In this document: one piece after another, positions 45,661 through 57,556 of the stretch
How the letters are laid out: every line of letters begins with the position of its first letter
Numbering within the stretch: the first letter of the stretch is position 1
DNA from: Thamnidium elegans
Taxonomy: Eukaryota; Mucoromycota; Mucoromycetes; Mucorales; Mucoraceae
DNA: 64,000 nt
Direction: 5' to 3'
Assembly: GCA_025201345.1 (NCBI GenBank)
Contig: JAIXMG010000012.1
Span: 186,001 to 250,000, forward strand
The notes under the pieces: generated by a model
The model's database searches: none
What the model was told of the DNA's origin: nothing
The model's input: only the letters and a program-made list of their open reading frames with translations
Program-made: the position numbers and the translations under genes

Positions 45661-45874
45661 AACAGCCAGAGGCCTTGGACATATTATCCGCAAAATATTT
45701 ATTACAGTAAAACCAAAATAGAAGAATAAAAAAAAAGCAATATCTAACGTATTTAATTGTAAATGACCTTGTTAATTATATTTCAGACTATCTACCAAAG
45801 TGCAAGAATCATTAAAAAAACTTTGAAGGATGGATATAAAACTATAGGTTATGCTCTCAAGTCACCAACTAATT
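45016..45874 (+). CDS. Possible spliced gene of unknown function, model incomplete
   Basis: Several open, natural-looking stretches with plausible splice sites follow each other. 45016-45224 (TTTAG| before it) encodes MKSREYLKSSYYSKNL to SAKADIW. A stretch from ~45310 encodes KTTGFSLGDIAVQVKP and a Pro/Thr/Val region. GGAAAG|GT...AG|AAAACAGCC then leads to GLGHIIRKIFIT, and ACA|GTAAAA...TTTCAG|ACT leads to TIYQSARIIKKTLKDGY and a stop at 45874. I could not join the first two stretches in frame, so a frameshift or a missed exon is likely. No family was recognised. Confidence 0.28.
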
Positions 45875-46039
45875 AAGACGCTGTAAATCAAACGAGACTC
45901 TTACGATCAATAGTATCAAACTTAAAAGAACGATCCTTCGCAACAAAAGTATTTGTATCTTCTTGTAGCTGGGAATCATCACCACTCGAATCACGCGATC
46001 TAAAAGACAATCAACAAGTCATTGAAGATTTATAGGTCG

Positions 46040-46290
46040 ATGGTAATACACAAGACATTTTCGCTTATCTTAAATATGTTGATCATTTCGTTTGCTTGAC
46101 CTTTATAGATACCACTGATATAACAACTAGAAGCGAAGATATCGTTAGGCTGGCTGAGATGAATCCCTTGTTAAAAAAAATCACAATTGAAACCTTTGCC
46201 TTATGTAATGAAGTATTTATTTTTGATACTGAGAACATAATTACGAATAATGATTTTTTACAAAAGTTTGGTAGGCGAATCCGACATTAG
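46040..46290 (+). pseudogene. Leucine-rich (F-box/LRR-like) fragment
   Basis: The open stretch reads YLKYVDHFVCLTFIDTTD, then LAEMNPLLKKITIETFALC and ends at a stop. The spacing of Leu/Ile and the phrase NPLLKKITIE resemble a leucine-rich repeat of F-box proteins like the one at 41086-42267. There is no F-box, no start and no splice sites I trust, so it is probably a relic. Confidence 0.25.
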
Positions 46291-46815
46291 AAACCAGTAG
46301 TTTTGGGATAGTTATAAAGCAGTACTTTTGAGGGCTTTTACCTATTTGGAGCTTAAATATAAATGCTTGAATTGTCATATCATAATTTTTTTTTCATTCT
46401 TTCTTTTTTTTTTGGTAACTAATAATGGAAACTATATATAAGCAAGACTTTGGAAGAGCGCATATAGTCTTATAGAACTTGGATCTTTAGAATTAATAAG
46501 GAGATTGGTAAAGAACAAGGTGTTCATGGCGTTACAGGCCTCAGCGACACTCAAGCTTCTTCCTGACTTCATTTGGTATCTAACGGTAATAGGTCGCTCT
46601 CAACCGTCGGGTTAAACAGCAGTTAGAATAAAGCTCTGCGAGCAATCTTTTATCCCAGTCAAAAGAAAAAGAAAAAGCATCTTCGTTCCTTTAATACGTG
46701 ACGGTGATGAAGCCGATATTCTTTTAAGTGTACGTAGCAAGGGTTCAAAATATTTATTATTACACTTTTTCGATTATGATTGGTTAGTAAATCAAAAGAG
46801 GGGGAAAAATTTTAT

Positions 46816-48063
46816 TTAGAAACGCTTCATTCTGTTTTTTTGGTCATAGAAACGATAACCAACAAACAAGACACCGACCAAACCACCAGCACAAATAATC
46901 TTAAAAAGGACAGAGAGAACACCTCCACCGCTGCTAGAAGACTTCTTAAGCTTTTGTTGTTGATAAACGGGTTCCTTAGCGGCAGGTTGCAAAGTTTTGG
47001 TAGTAACAGAAATAATATCATGGTTGTCAGTAACTTCACCTGTATGTGCACTGAAACCAAGGTATATTTGCTCAGGAAGTACAATCTCTGTCTTTTTAAA
47101 ACATTGCTCCCATTCATCTTCGTTACGCCAAACTAATTCTAATTGAAGGAAGTTGTTCTTGTGATAAGTTAAACGGGCACGAGTAGGGAATCCTTTTGCT
47201 CTAAAATCAGCCTAATCAAAAATTGACAGGTTTCGATCTTTAATTTCTTCTTCCTCTATTTATATTATATAATCGCGTTTTTTTTTTTACCTCACAACCA
47301 GCAAGTTCTTTATCACTACCGTCTTTATCGTTATTGTATGATTGAGTACCGTCGCCGAGCATTGCCATAACATAAGGGAATGTATGACGCTATTATTCGT
47401 TTCAATGAATTGAGTAAAATATACGTATATATATATAACGGTACACTTACATGAGCTCTTTCGTTATCATAAGTATCAAAAAATACACCGAGACCTTCGA
47501 AATTATCAACAGAACCGAATACAGGACCTTCGGTCATTCTTTGCTTAGTGAGCCACACTAAAAAAAAAATATTAGGTTAAAGTTTTTCTGTGAGTGTTTT
47601 TTTTTTCTTCTGTAAATACATACTAGCAAAACCATCACCATAGAGATGACCTGAAGCGCCATCTACTTTGTATTCAACTTCAATTTGAAAGTTATCACCT
47701 ATTAAAGGCTATATATCTGTAAGACGACATTGTATAAATGAAAGAAGAAAAAAAAAAGCAAGTTTTTACCAAACGCGACCACAAATAACCGAGTTGAGAT
47801 TGCTTTGTTGAAGTTAAACGAATTTGGTGGTTTGTGTTAATAATGGTGTTTCCAGCAAAGTCAAACCATCTATTTTGAAGTTCATCATCTATAAATGAAG
47901 GGGTTTAACTTATTGTTCGAGCGTATTATTTTCTTTTAGAGTATTTTTTTTTTTTACCAATATAAGGCATAGATATAGAGTGAGTTCTAACGATAGCTCC
48001 TTGAGCAAGTACAGTTGTACAAGCTGCAAGTGCAGAAGCAAGCACTACAAAGAAAGAACGCAT
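46816..48063 (-). CDS. L-type cargo lectin of the early secretory pathway (ERGIC-53/VIP36/Emp47 family)
   Basis: Six exons: 47958-48063, 47770-47888, 47624-47708, 47451-47557, 47291-47389, 46816-47211, totalling 912 nt or 303 aa. A signal peptide (MRSFFVVLASALAACTTVLA) is followed by the lectin fold: IRLTSTKQSQLGYLWSRL, FQIEVEYKVDG, GDGFAMWLT, GLGVFFDTYDNE and FPYVMAMLGDG. The Asp/Asn residues in FDTYDNE match the calcium and sugar-binding loop. A membrane helix (LFKIICAGGLVGVLFVGY) lies near the end, with a short basic tail (DQKNRMKRF). The product is a type I membrane protein that carries glycoproteins between ER and Golgi. The tail lacks a clear KKXX retrieval signal. Confidence 0.93.
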
Positions 48064-48357
48064 TTTTTTTTCTAAGTGTAGAAAGTAGAAAAGAAAAGAA
48101 AAAAGAAGAAGGGGGAACAAATAATAAAAAAAAAAGTTCCTAGTAAAATGTCGGTTGTCTAAATTATCGAAATTATACACTTTGTGGGTGCCAACAGTAA
48201 AGTCATTTCGATTATGTATGCATGTTTGGGGAATAATGTATTATTAATCTATACGTGTCAAAGTGCCACCTCTTTGCGTGCAAGGGGAATATCTGACACG
48301 TCTACCAAATTTTTATATATGAATCAGTCAGTTTATTTTTAAAAAAGAAAAAAAAGG

Positions 48358-49374
48358 TTATTTATTTCTATCCATCAAACGACCAACTAATTCCTTTTGT
48401 ATTTTTGCTTGTCTTCTTGTTTCTTCCAAGGAGCTTAGACTTCTTAAGTCATTCACAATATCCTTTGTCTTACCAAAATAAACTTCTTGTAACGAATTAC
48501 GCATCTTCATTTCCATATCTTCAACCATACGACCAATATTGACAATGTGAGCAGCAGGTTCATCAACAGGATAATCTTGTTCGATTTGTCTTGTCATACT
48601 ACCACTTAAATTCAAGTTGCCAAGTTCTTGATTGTTAGTAATCATATAAAGCATAATGGTAGATGTTAACTTGTATTGTGCATTACGGCCACGTTCTTGT
48701 ACCTCAAAGACGTGAATAGAATCCCAAGCACCCTTCATACGTCTAGCACCATCACCGACTACATATTATATATATTTTTTAGTCTAACTACACATCTAAT
48801 TCCTATTTTGTGTATATATGTACCTTTCTTAATCAAGACAACAACAACAAACTTATCTTCTGCATCGTATGCATAAACTGAAGAAATACCACCTTCATAA
48901 TACATTTCACGGTAGGTATCAAATGCTTCGTTTGCGGCAACTTCAAGTTTGCGAAGAGTAGGAGAAGGAACAAGACCGTCAGGTAACTCTGGTTCATATT
49001 CATTACTCCAAGGAGATCTAGAACCAAGATATTTGTTTAGTAATATATATGTGTGTGTATAAAAGGTGTTTCTCCATCTTTTTTTTTTTTTTTACCTATA
49101 AGAATCACCATCTCGGTTATAATCACATATAAGGTAATCCTTTTTAGTCTTTGGACAAACCTTTACCTTTAAAGGTTGGTCAATAGTAGATAATAAATCG
49201 TCTACTAAACTAGGATGAACCAAGTCAAAAAGTTTAGTCAAGTTTTCCTCAACGTTTTGAGGTGGTAAACGACGCATCAAGTCTAATGCACAATCAAATT
49301 GGTCACTCTAATTTTAAATTAGTATTAATAACTGTGAAACGTGTTTCTTTTTCTTTTGGTGAATTATATACCAT
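48358..49374 (-). CDS. CAP2: F-actin capping protein subunit beta
   Basis: Four coding exons: 49372-49374, 49096-49307, 48824-49017, 48358-48758, totalling 810 nt or 269 aa. The first exon holds only the ATG: AAGATG|GTATAT...TTAG|AGTGACCAA gives [17 protein letters not shown], the conserved start of CapZ-beta. Further family blocks are [72 protein letters not shown] and a helical end. With the alpha subunit it caps actin barbed ends in patches. Family length is ~270-290 aa, so the model is complete. Confidence 0.95.
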
Positions 49375-49858
49375 CTTGTTATTATATTTAATGAGATAAA
49401 AAAAAAGAAAAGAGAAAAGTTAAAAGGTAAAAAAAACACAACCTTTTTTATACATGCCGTATTTGGCGAGAGTAGTAGGAGTTGTAAAACAATAATAGAG
49501 TTGACCGCCTACTTTGACACAGATAGCATTCAATATATACGACCAGAAGAGAGAAGGTAACAAGTACCTCCTTTTGTTTCGAGAAAAAGAGAGTATCTAA
49601 TCCTGAAAAAGTATTTAAAAGTACTTAGAATGATTAAATTCTAAATAACAGCAACATATTTGACAGTTACAAAGTTTGCAAGAGAATGGTATATATTTAA
49701 TTTTTTTTATTTATTTAGTCTAAAGTTGATTTTTTAAATAGGTAAAACATATCTAAACTCTTCGCGTAATAATATGAGTGTCTGTGTGAGAGAGGGGGGT
49801 TGGGGTTTATAGTTTTTTTATATGTACAAATGTAATAAATGTTGTTTTTAACGAGAAT
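49375..49858. other. Intergenic region, no supported gene
   Basis: 484 bases between the capping-protein start and the DOHH stop, both on the minus strand. It must hold the capping-protein promoter. There is a GA run and a G6 tract near 49788-49805. I see no gene. Confidence 0.5.
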
Positions 49859-50910
49859 CTAAGATTGTTCTTGAGCGCCAGCAAGCTTAAGAGAATGCAT
49901 GTTTTGATGTTGAGCATCAAGACCGTTAGCGTATTGTAACTCACCACTGGTTTCATATTCGTACATATCAAGAGCAACGACACAACTTTCACGAACGACT
50001 TGTTCATCATCAGCTTTGAAAGAATCTAAAGTGGCCAATACTTCAGGAGTAGCAATAGAACCCAGGGCTTCAGCAGCTTCATGTCTAACCATATGAACTT
50101 CATTTTTATCTTGAAGACATTCAGTTAAAGCAGGAACAGAAGCAGGATGTTGTAATTGACCAAATACATAAGCAACCTCATGACGGAACAATGCACTCTT
50201 ATCCTTTAAACCCTTTGCTAAAGCAAGAACGGCTTCAGTTGTACCAATCTCACGTAAAGCAAACATGGCTCTGTAACGCTTAAATAACTTATACTTGGGA
50301 CTAGTTAAAATCTCTTCCAATTCTCCAACGGATCTGGTTTCGGTGGTAGGCGGAGCAGGATCAACTGAATTATATTGACTCTTGTTGGCTTCAAGTTCAG
50401 CCTTGTTCTCGGGATCATTTTCATATTTGATCTTGTCAATAGCTAATTCACAGGTGTCAACTACAGATTCGTTTTCGTCCTTCAAGAATTTTTCCAGAAT
50501 AGGGAGGGATTCTAAACATCCAATAGCGCCTAAAGCTTCAGCAGCTTCGTGGCGAACCATCTCGTGTTCTGAAAGGTCTTCCAAGACCTTTTCGAGGGTA
50601 GGGTTAGCGCGAGGGTTACCGATTTGACCAAGACAGTAAGCAAGCTCATGCTTTAAAAGTTCAGAATCATCACTGAAGGCTACATATGTACATATACTTT
50701 AAAACTGTGCTCTTTCTTGGTTTTTTTCACTCAAAAAAAGAATATTTTATTACTAAGCAACTTACCTTTAGCGATAATATCAATACTTTCATTGGTTCCA
50801 ATATTCTTGAGAGTGAATAAGGATCTGAAACGTTCGGCGAGAGAAACTGTACCAGATGTGTTACAAAGAGAAGCTTCAAGCTTGGCGTAGTCAACGTTAG
50901 AAAGGTCCAT
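49859..50910 (-). CDS. LIA1: Deoxyhypusine hydroxylase (HEAT-repeat di-iron enzyme)
   Basis: Two exons: 50766-50910 and 49859-50679, totalling 966 nt or 321 aa. It is built of HEAT-like repeats in two halves. The four iron-binding His-Glu pairs are present: LLKHELAYCLGQ, MVRHEAAEALGAIG, LFRHEVAYVFGQL and MVRHEAAEALGSIA. The enzyme completes hypusine in eIF5A, the second step after deoxyhypusine synthase, in the cytosol. The linker between halves (DPAPPTTETRSVGELEEIL) is usual. Family length is 300-340 aa. Confidence 0.96.
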
Positions 50911-52573
50911 AGTTTAGATATATAAATAAAAATAAAGAAGGGGAAAAAAAACAAAAAAAAAGAAGTGTAGAATTTTTTTTTTAATTTAAGCCACTTTTGT
51001 ATGTAACACAAAAACAGTGAGACCAAAAAATTAAAGGTCCGTTTTAAAGAAACTTCGAAAAAGGTTTAGGATTAATGTAGATAGATGTTTCAAGACAAAG
51101 GTTTTCTGGTCCAGAAAGCATCCAAAGCTTCCTGCTACCGCTCAAAAAATGAAGCCATGGATAGAGAGACAAGCTGTTGTACAGAACTTTTGTAATTATT
51201 CAAGGTAATGAAGAGTATAAAATAAAAAGCGCATTAAATGAAAAATTAAGTTCAAACAGTAAGCAATATAAAATATAAATTGGAGTATATATCAGTAAAT
51301 AAACAGAGCTGTAAAATATATTAGTTTAAGTGAAGGGTAAATAAAAAAGTGAATTTGACGGTAAGGAACTTTTTTTTTAAAAAAACAGTTAATAAACATA
51401 GAAAATAAAAGTAGAAACGTCAGTTTACTGGCATAAACTAATACAGATATAACGAAACAAAACATGGAGGCGCAATATACAACATTAACATTTTGCAATA
51501 GTTAGCGATAAAACCTTGGATCGAAGTAGATAGAATATACTAAAGTCTTAAGCAAAAGAAATCGCCTTAGTCTAGATATGAGAGATAGTAAAAGATTTTA
51601 TTTTTTTGGTTAGAGCCGATGCTGTCTCTACCACTTGTAAAACTCGAACCTGAACATGAAATTGAATATTAGAATAGTACCAAAAGTTAAAGAAGGAGAT
51701 TTTGACTTGTTTAGTGACTAATTTACCTGTACTGTGAGTGAGTACTATGCCGATAAAGCAAACTCTACTCTAGTAGGGAAGGTTCACCTTAACCGTATCA
51801 TTAATTCTACTAAATATCTTTCTGTCCACCTCATACCTATCATTAAATACCCTATTAAATTCATATTATGGGTCCGTTCTCTCTCTCTCTCGCTATGTAA
51901 AAACTGTAACATACTTTTGGAGTACAGATGTCAATGCAAGTAAGAACACGTTTGGTAACTCTTTTTCTAACTGAAAAGAGAAGGAAGGTCGTCGCAATGC
52001 AAGATAATTAAAAAAAAAGCGGCTGTAGTGTAAAATCAAAGATATACTTGCGTATTCTCTGTTGTCAAACAATGGCCTGAAGAAAGCTTATTTACCGCCT
52101 ATTTTAAAAATCCGCTTTTTTTTTGGATTTGCAACATACTATTGTATATCTTTCCTTTTATAAATAAGACGATAATTAGCGAAAAATAAAACCTGTATCC
52201 AGAAAATAAACAAATAATAATAATAAACTAGATCGTTTATTCCAATTAAAAAAATTATATGATGTACTGCCAAGAATTATCGAATCTAAAAGAAAGGACA
52301 ACACATTGAAAGGAAAGGAAAGAAGAATTATTCGTTTTGCTTTTATAGTTGATGACTGTGGTATCACCCTAAAAAAAGACAAACGACCTAAATAACCTTT
52401 ATAGGCCTTTTTTTTTTAATTCGTCTGAATTTTAAAAAAGTATGGAAAACTGTATTGCCAAATTTAATATATCTAAAACGTGAATTTTCATCTTTTTCGT
52501 CCTTTCTTTATTACTTTTTTCTTCTTCTTTTTTCATCTCTCTTTCCCTTTTTCTTCGTACATGTAAAGAGAGA
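50911..52573. other. Long intergenic region, no convincing gene
   Basis: 1.66 kb. A short open stretch at 51061-51205 reads VDRCFKTKVFWSRKHPKL and MKPWIERQAVVQNFC and ends at a possible donor (AGG|TAATGA). It might be a relic exon, but nothing recognisable flanks it. The sequence at 51611-51650 contains CTCGAACC, which first suggested a tRNA T arm but does not fold as one. The last 70 bases are a CT-rich leader of the next gene. Confidence 0.5.
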
Positions 52574-53557
52574 ATGACTTCTTCAAATAATAACAATTAT
52601 GCCTTCGAAATAAGATTTGTAGATGATAAGGTATAAAATAAAGTTTTTATATATTGATAGTACATAATATATACTTACACCCAAAAAAAGATTGTTCAAG
52701 TTTTCGATATAGCCGCCAAACGTCAAAATGAAGGAACAGGATTACCAACCGAATATTTACAAGAAGATGTATTAAAAGGTCAACTTCGATATTCTAAATT
52801 AGTTGGCAGTACAACTTCTCCAACTGAAAATCTCGACGAGTACCAGCACCAAGTCACAACGAAAAGGAGTAAGAACAGAAGGTCTATTCAGAGACACACT
52901 TTTTTTATGATGGGAGGCAATGTAGGAGGTGATAGTAGCAGCCAACATTTGGTAAGTTTCTAAAAAAGAAATACAAGTAATTAGTGGGGAGGTTATTAAT
53001 TATATTACATGCAGATACTAAATGACAGTAGAGAGGATCATCATCGGGACGTAGTACAAACACCATCATCACCATCATCACCATCATCACCAATAGTGCC
53101 AATATCTCCCGTAATGCCATTATCACCCACGATGCAAATGTCACCCACGTTACCAGTATCACCATCATCACCAGTACCATCATTGCAGGTATCACTATCG
53201 TTACCAGTGTCACCAACATTACAAGTAGTATCACCACCACCCCAACGCGCCGTATCACCACCAATACCCACTTTACCACAAACAGCTATGATGTCTTCAT
53301 ATAAGGCTTACCAAAAACACGATAATAGAACGCCTCAATACGATACATCGCCTCAATACAATACAGCACCTCAATATCAATACAATACAACACCCGATAT
53401 CAATCAAATATCACCGATTATACCTCCCCCACAAGAATACTATCAAGAATTTAATAGCATTGCCATGGTAGATAGTAATGATTATGGTAGTAGAATGAAT
53501 ATTCAACAAGAAGAAAAGATGAGTTCTAAGAAAGGAGCTTGTTGTATCATACAATAA
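52574..53557 (+). CDS. Ser/Pro-repeat protein with C-terminal CaaX-type motif, unknown
   Basis: Three exons: 52574-52630, 52691-52951, 53015-53557, totalling 861 nt or 286 aa. The N-terminal ~60 residues (NYAFEIRFVDDKIVQVFDIA) look folded. The middle is a run of imperfect S-P repeats (SPSSPSSPIVPISPVMPLSP, then SPTLPVSPSSP) encoded by ATCACC-like codons. A Gln/Tyr/Thr segment with PQYDTSPQYNTAPQYQY follows. The end is SSKKGACCIIQ. The last four residues fit a CaaX prenylation signal, with a possible palmitoylated Cys and basic residues before it, as in small membrane-anchored signalling proteins. No family was recognised. It may be a plasma-membrane scaffold with SP phosphorylation sites. Confidence 0.7.
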
Positions 53558-53662
53558 ATAAAATTATAAGCGGAACACCAATAGAGGTAAAGTTCCTGAT
53601 TTTTTTCTGTCTTTTTTTTTTTTTTTTTTTTTTTTTGTTCTTGTATTTAAGTATAGAAAAAG

Positions 53663-54008
53663 ATGAGTGATCATACAGATAATTCACTTGGACCTCGTGG
53701 TTTGACCATTGAACAACAAAATGAAATAGCAGCTATTCAATCGCAAGCAGCTTCACAATCTATGCACAGTACTTCTCAAAGGTTTTCTGTTGGTACTGGA
53801 GAAACAGCTTTATATGTTGGAGAACTTTCGCCTAACGTTAATGATGACATTTTAAAGCAACATTTTGTTAACGCTAAAAGTGTTCACGTCTGTCGAGATC
53901 ATGTTAGTGGAAAAAGTTTAGGATATGCTTATGTTAACTTTACCCGACCCGAAGATTGTAAGTTTTTTTTTTTTTTTTTTTTCTTCATAAAAAGTTTTCT
54001 TATTGACA

Positions 54009-54046
<38 letters not shown>

Positions 54047-55439
54047 AATGTAGGTCTTCATGCTCTTGAAAAGATGAACTATTCTTTAATTAACGGCAGA
54101 TCGTGTCGTTTAATGATATCTGAACGCGATCCTTCCAGAAGAGTAACAGGAAGTGGAAATATCTTTGTAAAGAATCTTCCTGCAAGTGTAGACGATAAAT
54201 CTTTCCATGATACTTTCTCTCAGTGGGGTAATGTACTTTCTTGTAAGGTTATTAAAAACCCTGGAGCTACTAGATGTTATGGATACGTAAATTATGATTC
54301 TATTGGTGCTGCTGAAAGAGCTATTGACTTGGTAAATGGTACAGTTCTCTTTGGTAGAGAAATGTAAGTGGTTTTTTTTCGAGATAGTAGGGAAGAGAAA
54401 TACTAAAAAAAAAAGGTAAAATATATAGTCAAGTAGGCCATCAAATTCCTAAAGGAGAAAGAGAACCTGTTGAAGATACCAGTAAACAAAAGTTCACGAA
54501 TTTGTATGTAAAGAATATTTCACTTGATGTTACAGAAGAAGAGCTTGGAGAATTGTTTGGTGCGTTCGGTAGAGTGTCATCCTTATTGATTCAACGCGAC
54601 GAATATAATAATTCCAAAGGATTTGGATTTGTTAACTTTGAAGTCCTCGAAGATGCCGAAAGAGCAGTAAATCAATTACACGATTCAGAGTACTTTGGAA
54701 AGAGATTGTTCGTGTCTAGAGCACAAAAGAAATCTGAACGTGAAGATGAACTTAGACGTCAACATGATCGTGTTGAAAAGCCAGCAAAATATCAAGGTGT
54801 TAACCTGTATGTTAAGAACTTGGCAGATGATATTAATGATGAGATCTTGAGACATGAATTTTCCAAGTACGGTCAGATCACTAGTGCTAAGGTAATGAAG
54901 GATGAAGTGACTGGGTTATCAAAGGGCTTTGGATTCGTTTGTTTTGCTTCACCTGAAGATGCCACAGAGGCTGTAATTAAAATGAACGGCTGCAGGTTAT
55001 CTTCAAAAGAAATTTATGTTGCATTAGCTCAACGTAAAGAAGATCGTCGTAATTATCTTGAAACACAACAACTTAGAAGTGTCAGTCCTCCTAACAATAA
55101 GCGTCTTCAACCTACTGAGCAAGTAAAGGCCATACCTAGTCAATTGACTGTTGAATCATTAGAAGCTTTCTCTCCTGAAACTCAACGTCAAATGTTGGGT
55201 GAACGTATCTATTCTTACCTGTAAGTTTTTTTTTTTTTTTTTTTTTGAAAGTCATGCCAACTCTTTTTTTTAATAGTTCTGATTTGTACCCCCAAGAAGC
55301 TGGTAAATTAACTGGAATGTTATTAGAAATGGATAAGGTTCAATTAGTAGACTTGATCAATAATCCAAAGCAGTTAGAATATACTGCTAAAGAAGCTATT
55401 GATGTACTTCTTGAACATACGAATACGTCATTGCAATGA
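53663..55439 (+). CDS. PAB1: Poly(A)-binding protein, cytoplasmic and nuclear
   Basis: Four exons: 53663-53957, 54054-54363, 54429-55220, 55277-55439, totalling 1560 nt or 519 aa. There are four RRMs: ALYVGELSPNV at ~47, NIFVKNLPASV at ~133, NLYVKNISLDV at ~226 and NLYVKNLADDI at ~327. Their RNP1 motifs are LGYAYVNF, RCYGYVNY, KGFGFVNF and KGFGFVCF. The C-terminal MLLE (PABC) domain lies at ~440-510 (YPQEAGKLTGMLLEMDKVQL). It binds mRNA poly(A) tails and links them to eIF4G and to PAM2-bearing partners. The linker before MLLE is short compared with the long Pro/Gln linker of most PABPs. Intron 1 is 96 nt, T-rich, in frame and stop-free, and lies inside RRM1. Confidence 0.97.
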
Positions 55440-55570
55440 TTTACGTGACGTTTTATTATTTTTTTTAAATATAAATAAAAAGAGAAGAAGCTCTTTTTTT
55501 TTTTCTCTCTTCATATATTGCAAAAAAAAAAAAACCAACCAAAAACTTTTTTTTTTGTATATATAAAAAT

Positions 55571-56766
55571 ATGGCTTCGTCTACAACTAGAGACGAACAA
55601 GTTAATAATGCGACACGATATTATGCACCTGCCAAAGTACCCAAAACCTCCATCACTCATCCTATAAAGTAGGTACACATAAAATATATATATTTATATA
55701 TGCAGACTTTCTCTCGGGAATATTAAGCAACACACACAAATAGTATAAGTTGGGTAATTCCTCCTGATGTATTACAGTACTTGTCTACAACTGATTTCCC
55801 AAACGATTTCGACTTGTACGATTTCATGAATCCATATGTCAAGGAAATATTTATTAATTCCAATACAATACTTCAACCTGTTAAAAAAATAAGAGGAAAT
55901 TTATGCCTAAGTTCTTGTCCCGGAAAAAAGGTTAGACTGTCTGGTCCTGTTCGAGGAAGAGCTACCATAGATCGTGATCTTGATTTAGATTTTGAGCGAA
56001 TGAGAATGTTTGGTATCACAATGCTAGTTTGGTATGAAAAAAAAAATCATTTTGTTTTTTTTTAAAAAAAAAAAAATTGACGTTTTTTTTTTATATTGTA
56101 CAAGTTGCTTGGACGATATCGAAATGGAATTCTTAGGCGCACCTTGGCCAAAATATGAGTTGGCTGCAAAAGATAAAGGTATGAGGATTATAAGGCTACC
56201 AATGAGAGAAGGTGGATGTCCAAATACGTTAAAGGAAGTAAGAGATGCTATTATCGAAGTCAATAAAGAAATAGATAAAGGTAATAATGTGCTGGTACAT
56301 TGTAGAGGAGGTAAATATACATTATATTATATATATATATATATATGTACGTATGTAAACATATAATTAATATAGAATTATTCTAGGTGTTGGTAGAGCA
56401 GGATTATTTGCAGGTTGTTGGTTATTAGAAAACTCATTTTGTAACACAGTAGAAAAAGCTGTATACATCTTACGAAAGCAACGAAGTCTTAAAGCGATTG
56501 AGACAATGATGCAAGCAGAATATTTAATCAAGTATAGGATAGAACTAGATAAAAGACGAAATAACGATACACCGTTCTCAAAAACAGAAGTGACAAGCTA
56601 TCGTGGCGAATTAGCAAGATTTGAAGAAAATGGTTCACCCACCATTCATTATATAGCAGAAGTTGAAGGTTGTATCTCTAGAGATCCGGCGTTTTCACAG
56701 GATGGCTATTCCTTTTTTAATAATAGGAAACATGAGCAGGATTCTAATGTTTATAGTTTCTTATAA
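55571..56766 (+). CDS. CDKN3/KAP-like dual-specificity phosphatase
   Basis: Four exons: 55571-55668, 55744-56031, 56105-56310, 56387-56766, totalling 972 nt or 323 aa. The catalytic loop is VHCRGGVGRAG (HCx5R) at ~197-207. A general acid candidate lies in LPMREGGCPN upstream, and a strand with MFGITMLVCCLDDIEMEFLG precedes it. The phrase CLDDIEMEFLGAP followed by a KAP-like LPMREGG loop suggests the CDKN3 (KAP) type of phosphatase, which acts on CDK T-loop threonine in animals. The N-terminal ~90 residues (WVIPPDVLQYLSTTDFP, FDLYDFMNPYV) and the C-terminal 100 residues are extensions. Introns 1 and 3 both interrupt conserved codons. Confidence 0.85.
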
Positions 56767-57185
56767 AACGCATGTGTTTAATCATAATAAACTGTTTTTG
56801 GCATTTGATTAGGTTAATTTGTTAGTTACTATTTGAGGTTAGATAAAGCCACAGCCGTTATTCATGCAAAAATACTCTATTTATAAAAAAAACTAGCTTG
56901 TTTCACAAGAGCAACTTAGCTGAATAGGATACTGATATTCAACAATAATCTGTGATGATATGGTAAACCTTTTTATTATACAATTTAAAGAAGAAGAAAA
57001 AAAAGGAATATTATAGAGATGCACGTATTATTCTATTCTCGCTTATATAAATGTGTGTTTGTGTACATGGGTGCAAAACGCGACAGTTTAAAAATAAAAG
57101 GCTATAGTTTGCTGCAACTATTAAAATTGAAAAGAAGTTTTCTTTTCTTCTTTATTTGGCTTACGAATATTGATAATTGAGCTTA
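56767..57185. other. Spacer to the left end of the TIR element
   Basis: 419 AT-rich bases with no gene. It ends in TTA, the last two bases of which (TA) flank the element at 57186. Confidence 0.5.
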
Positions 57186-57201
57186 CAGTTAGCGCAACAC
57201 T

Positions 57202-57300
57202 AAAGGGCGGGTTTTTAAATAAAAAGGCGATTTTTAAAATTCTCAAAAGGCGGATTGTTTTTTTCCAAAGGGCGGTTTTTGTTTTCAAAGGGCGGTCTCT
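57202..57300. repeat. Subterminal GGGCGG repeats of the TIR element
   Basis: Four or five imperfect copies of (A)AAGGGCGGTTTTT lie directly inside the left terminal repeat at intervals of 20-35 bases. Subterminal motif arrays are usual transposase-binding sites in several DNA-transposon superfamilies. They stand out because GGGCGG is otherwise rare in this AT-rich window. Confidence 0.7.
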
Positions 57301-57556
57301 TCGATCCTCAGTAGATATTTTACAGTTGTTTGTGGCATTTTATTAGATAGGATTGCCTTTTAAGCAATCTTCAAATATGTTTACCGAATGTTGTACAAAT
57401 GCTCGAAGATATTCTGGCTCCCCATGGTTCTCTCAAGCTAGGAAATAGACGGGCTCCCTTTCCGTGTTTGTAAAAAGAAATAATCTGTCTCTCTTTCAAA
57501 GATTCACATCATGTGATTTGCTGTTTCCTTTTCTTTTTCCTTTCACGCTTACAGCA

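Noticed and set aside
51611..51650. tRNA-like CTCGAACC word (T-arm on the minus strand)
   Set aside because: No D arm, anticodon arm or acceptor stem can be placed at the right spacing on either strand.
52905..53279. Two minus-strand ORFs opposite the S-P repeat gene
   Set aside because: Shadow frames of the ATCACC-type repeat; the plus-strand gene has clean splice sites and a coherent end.
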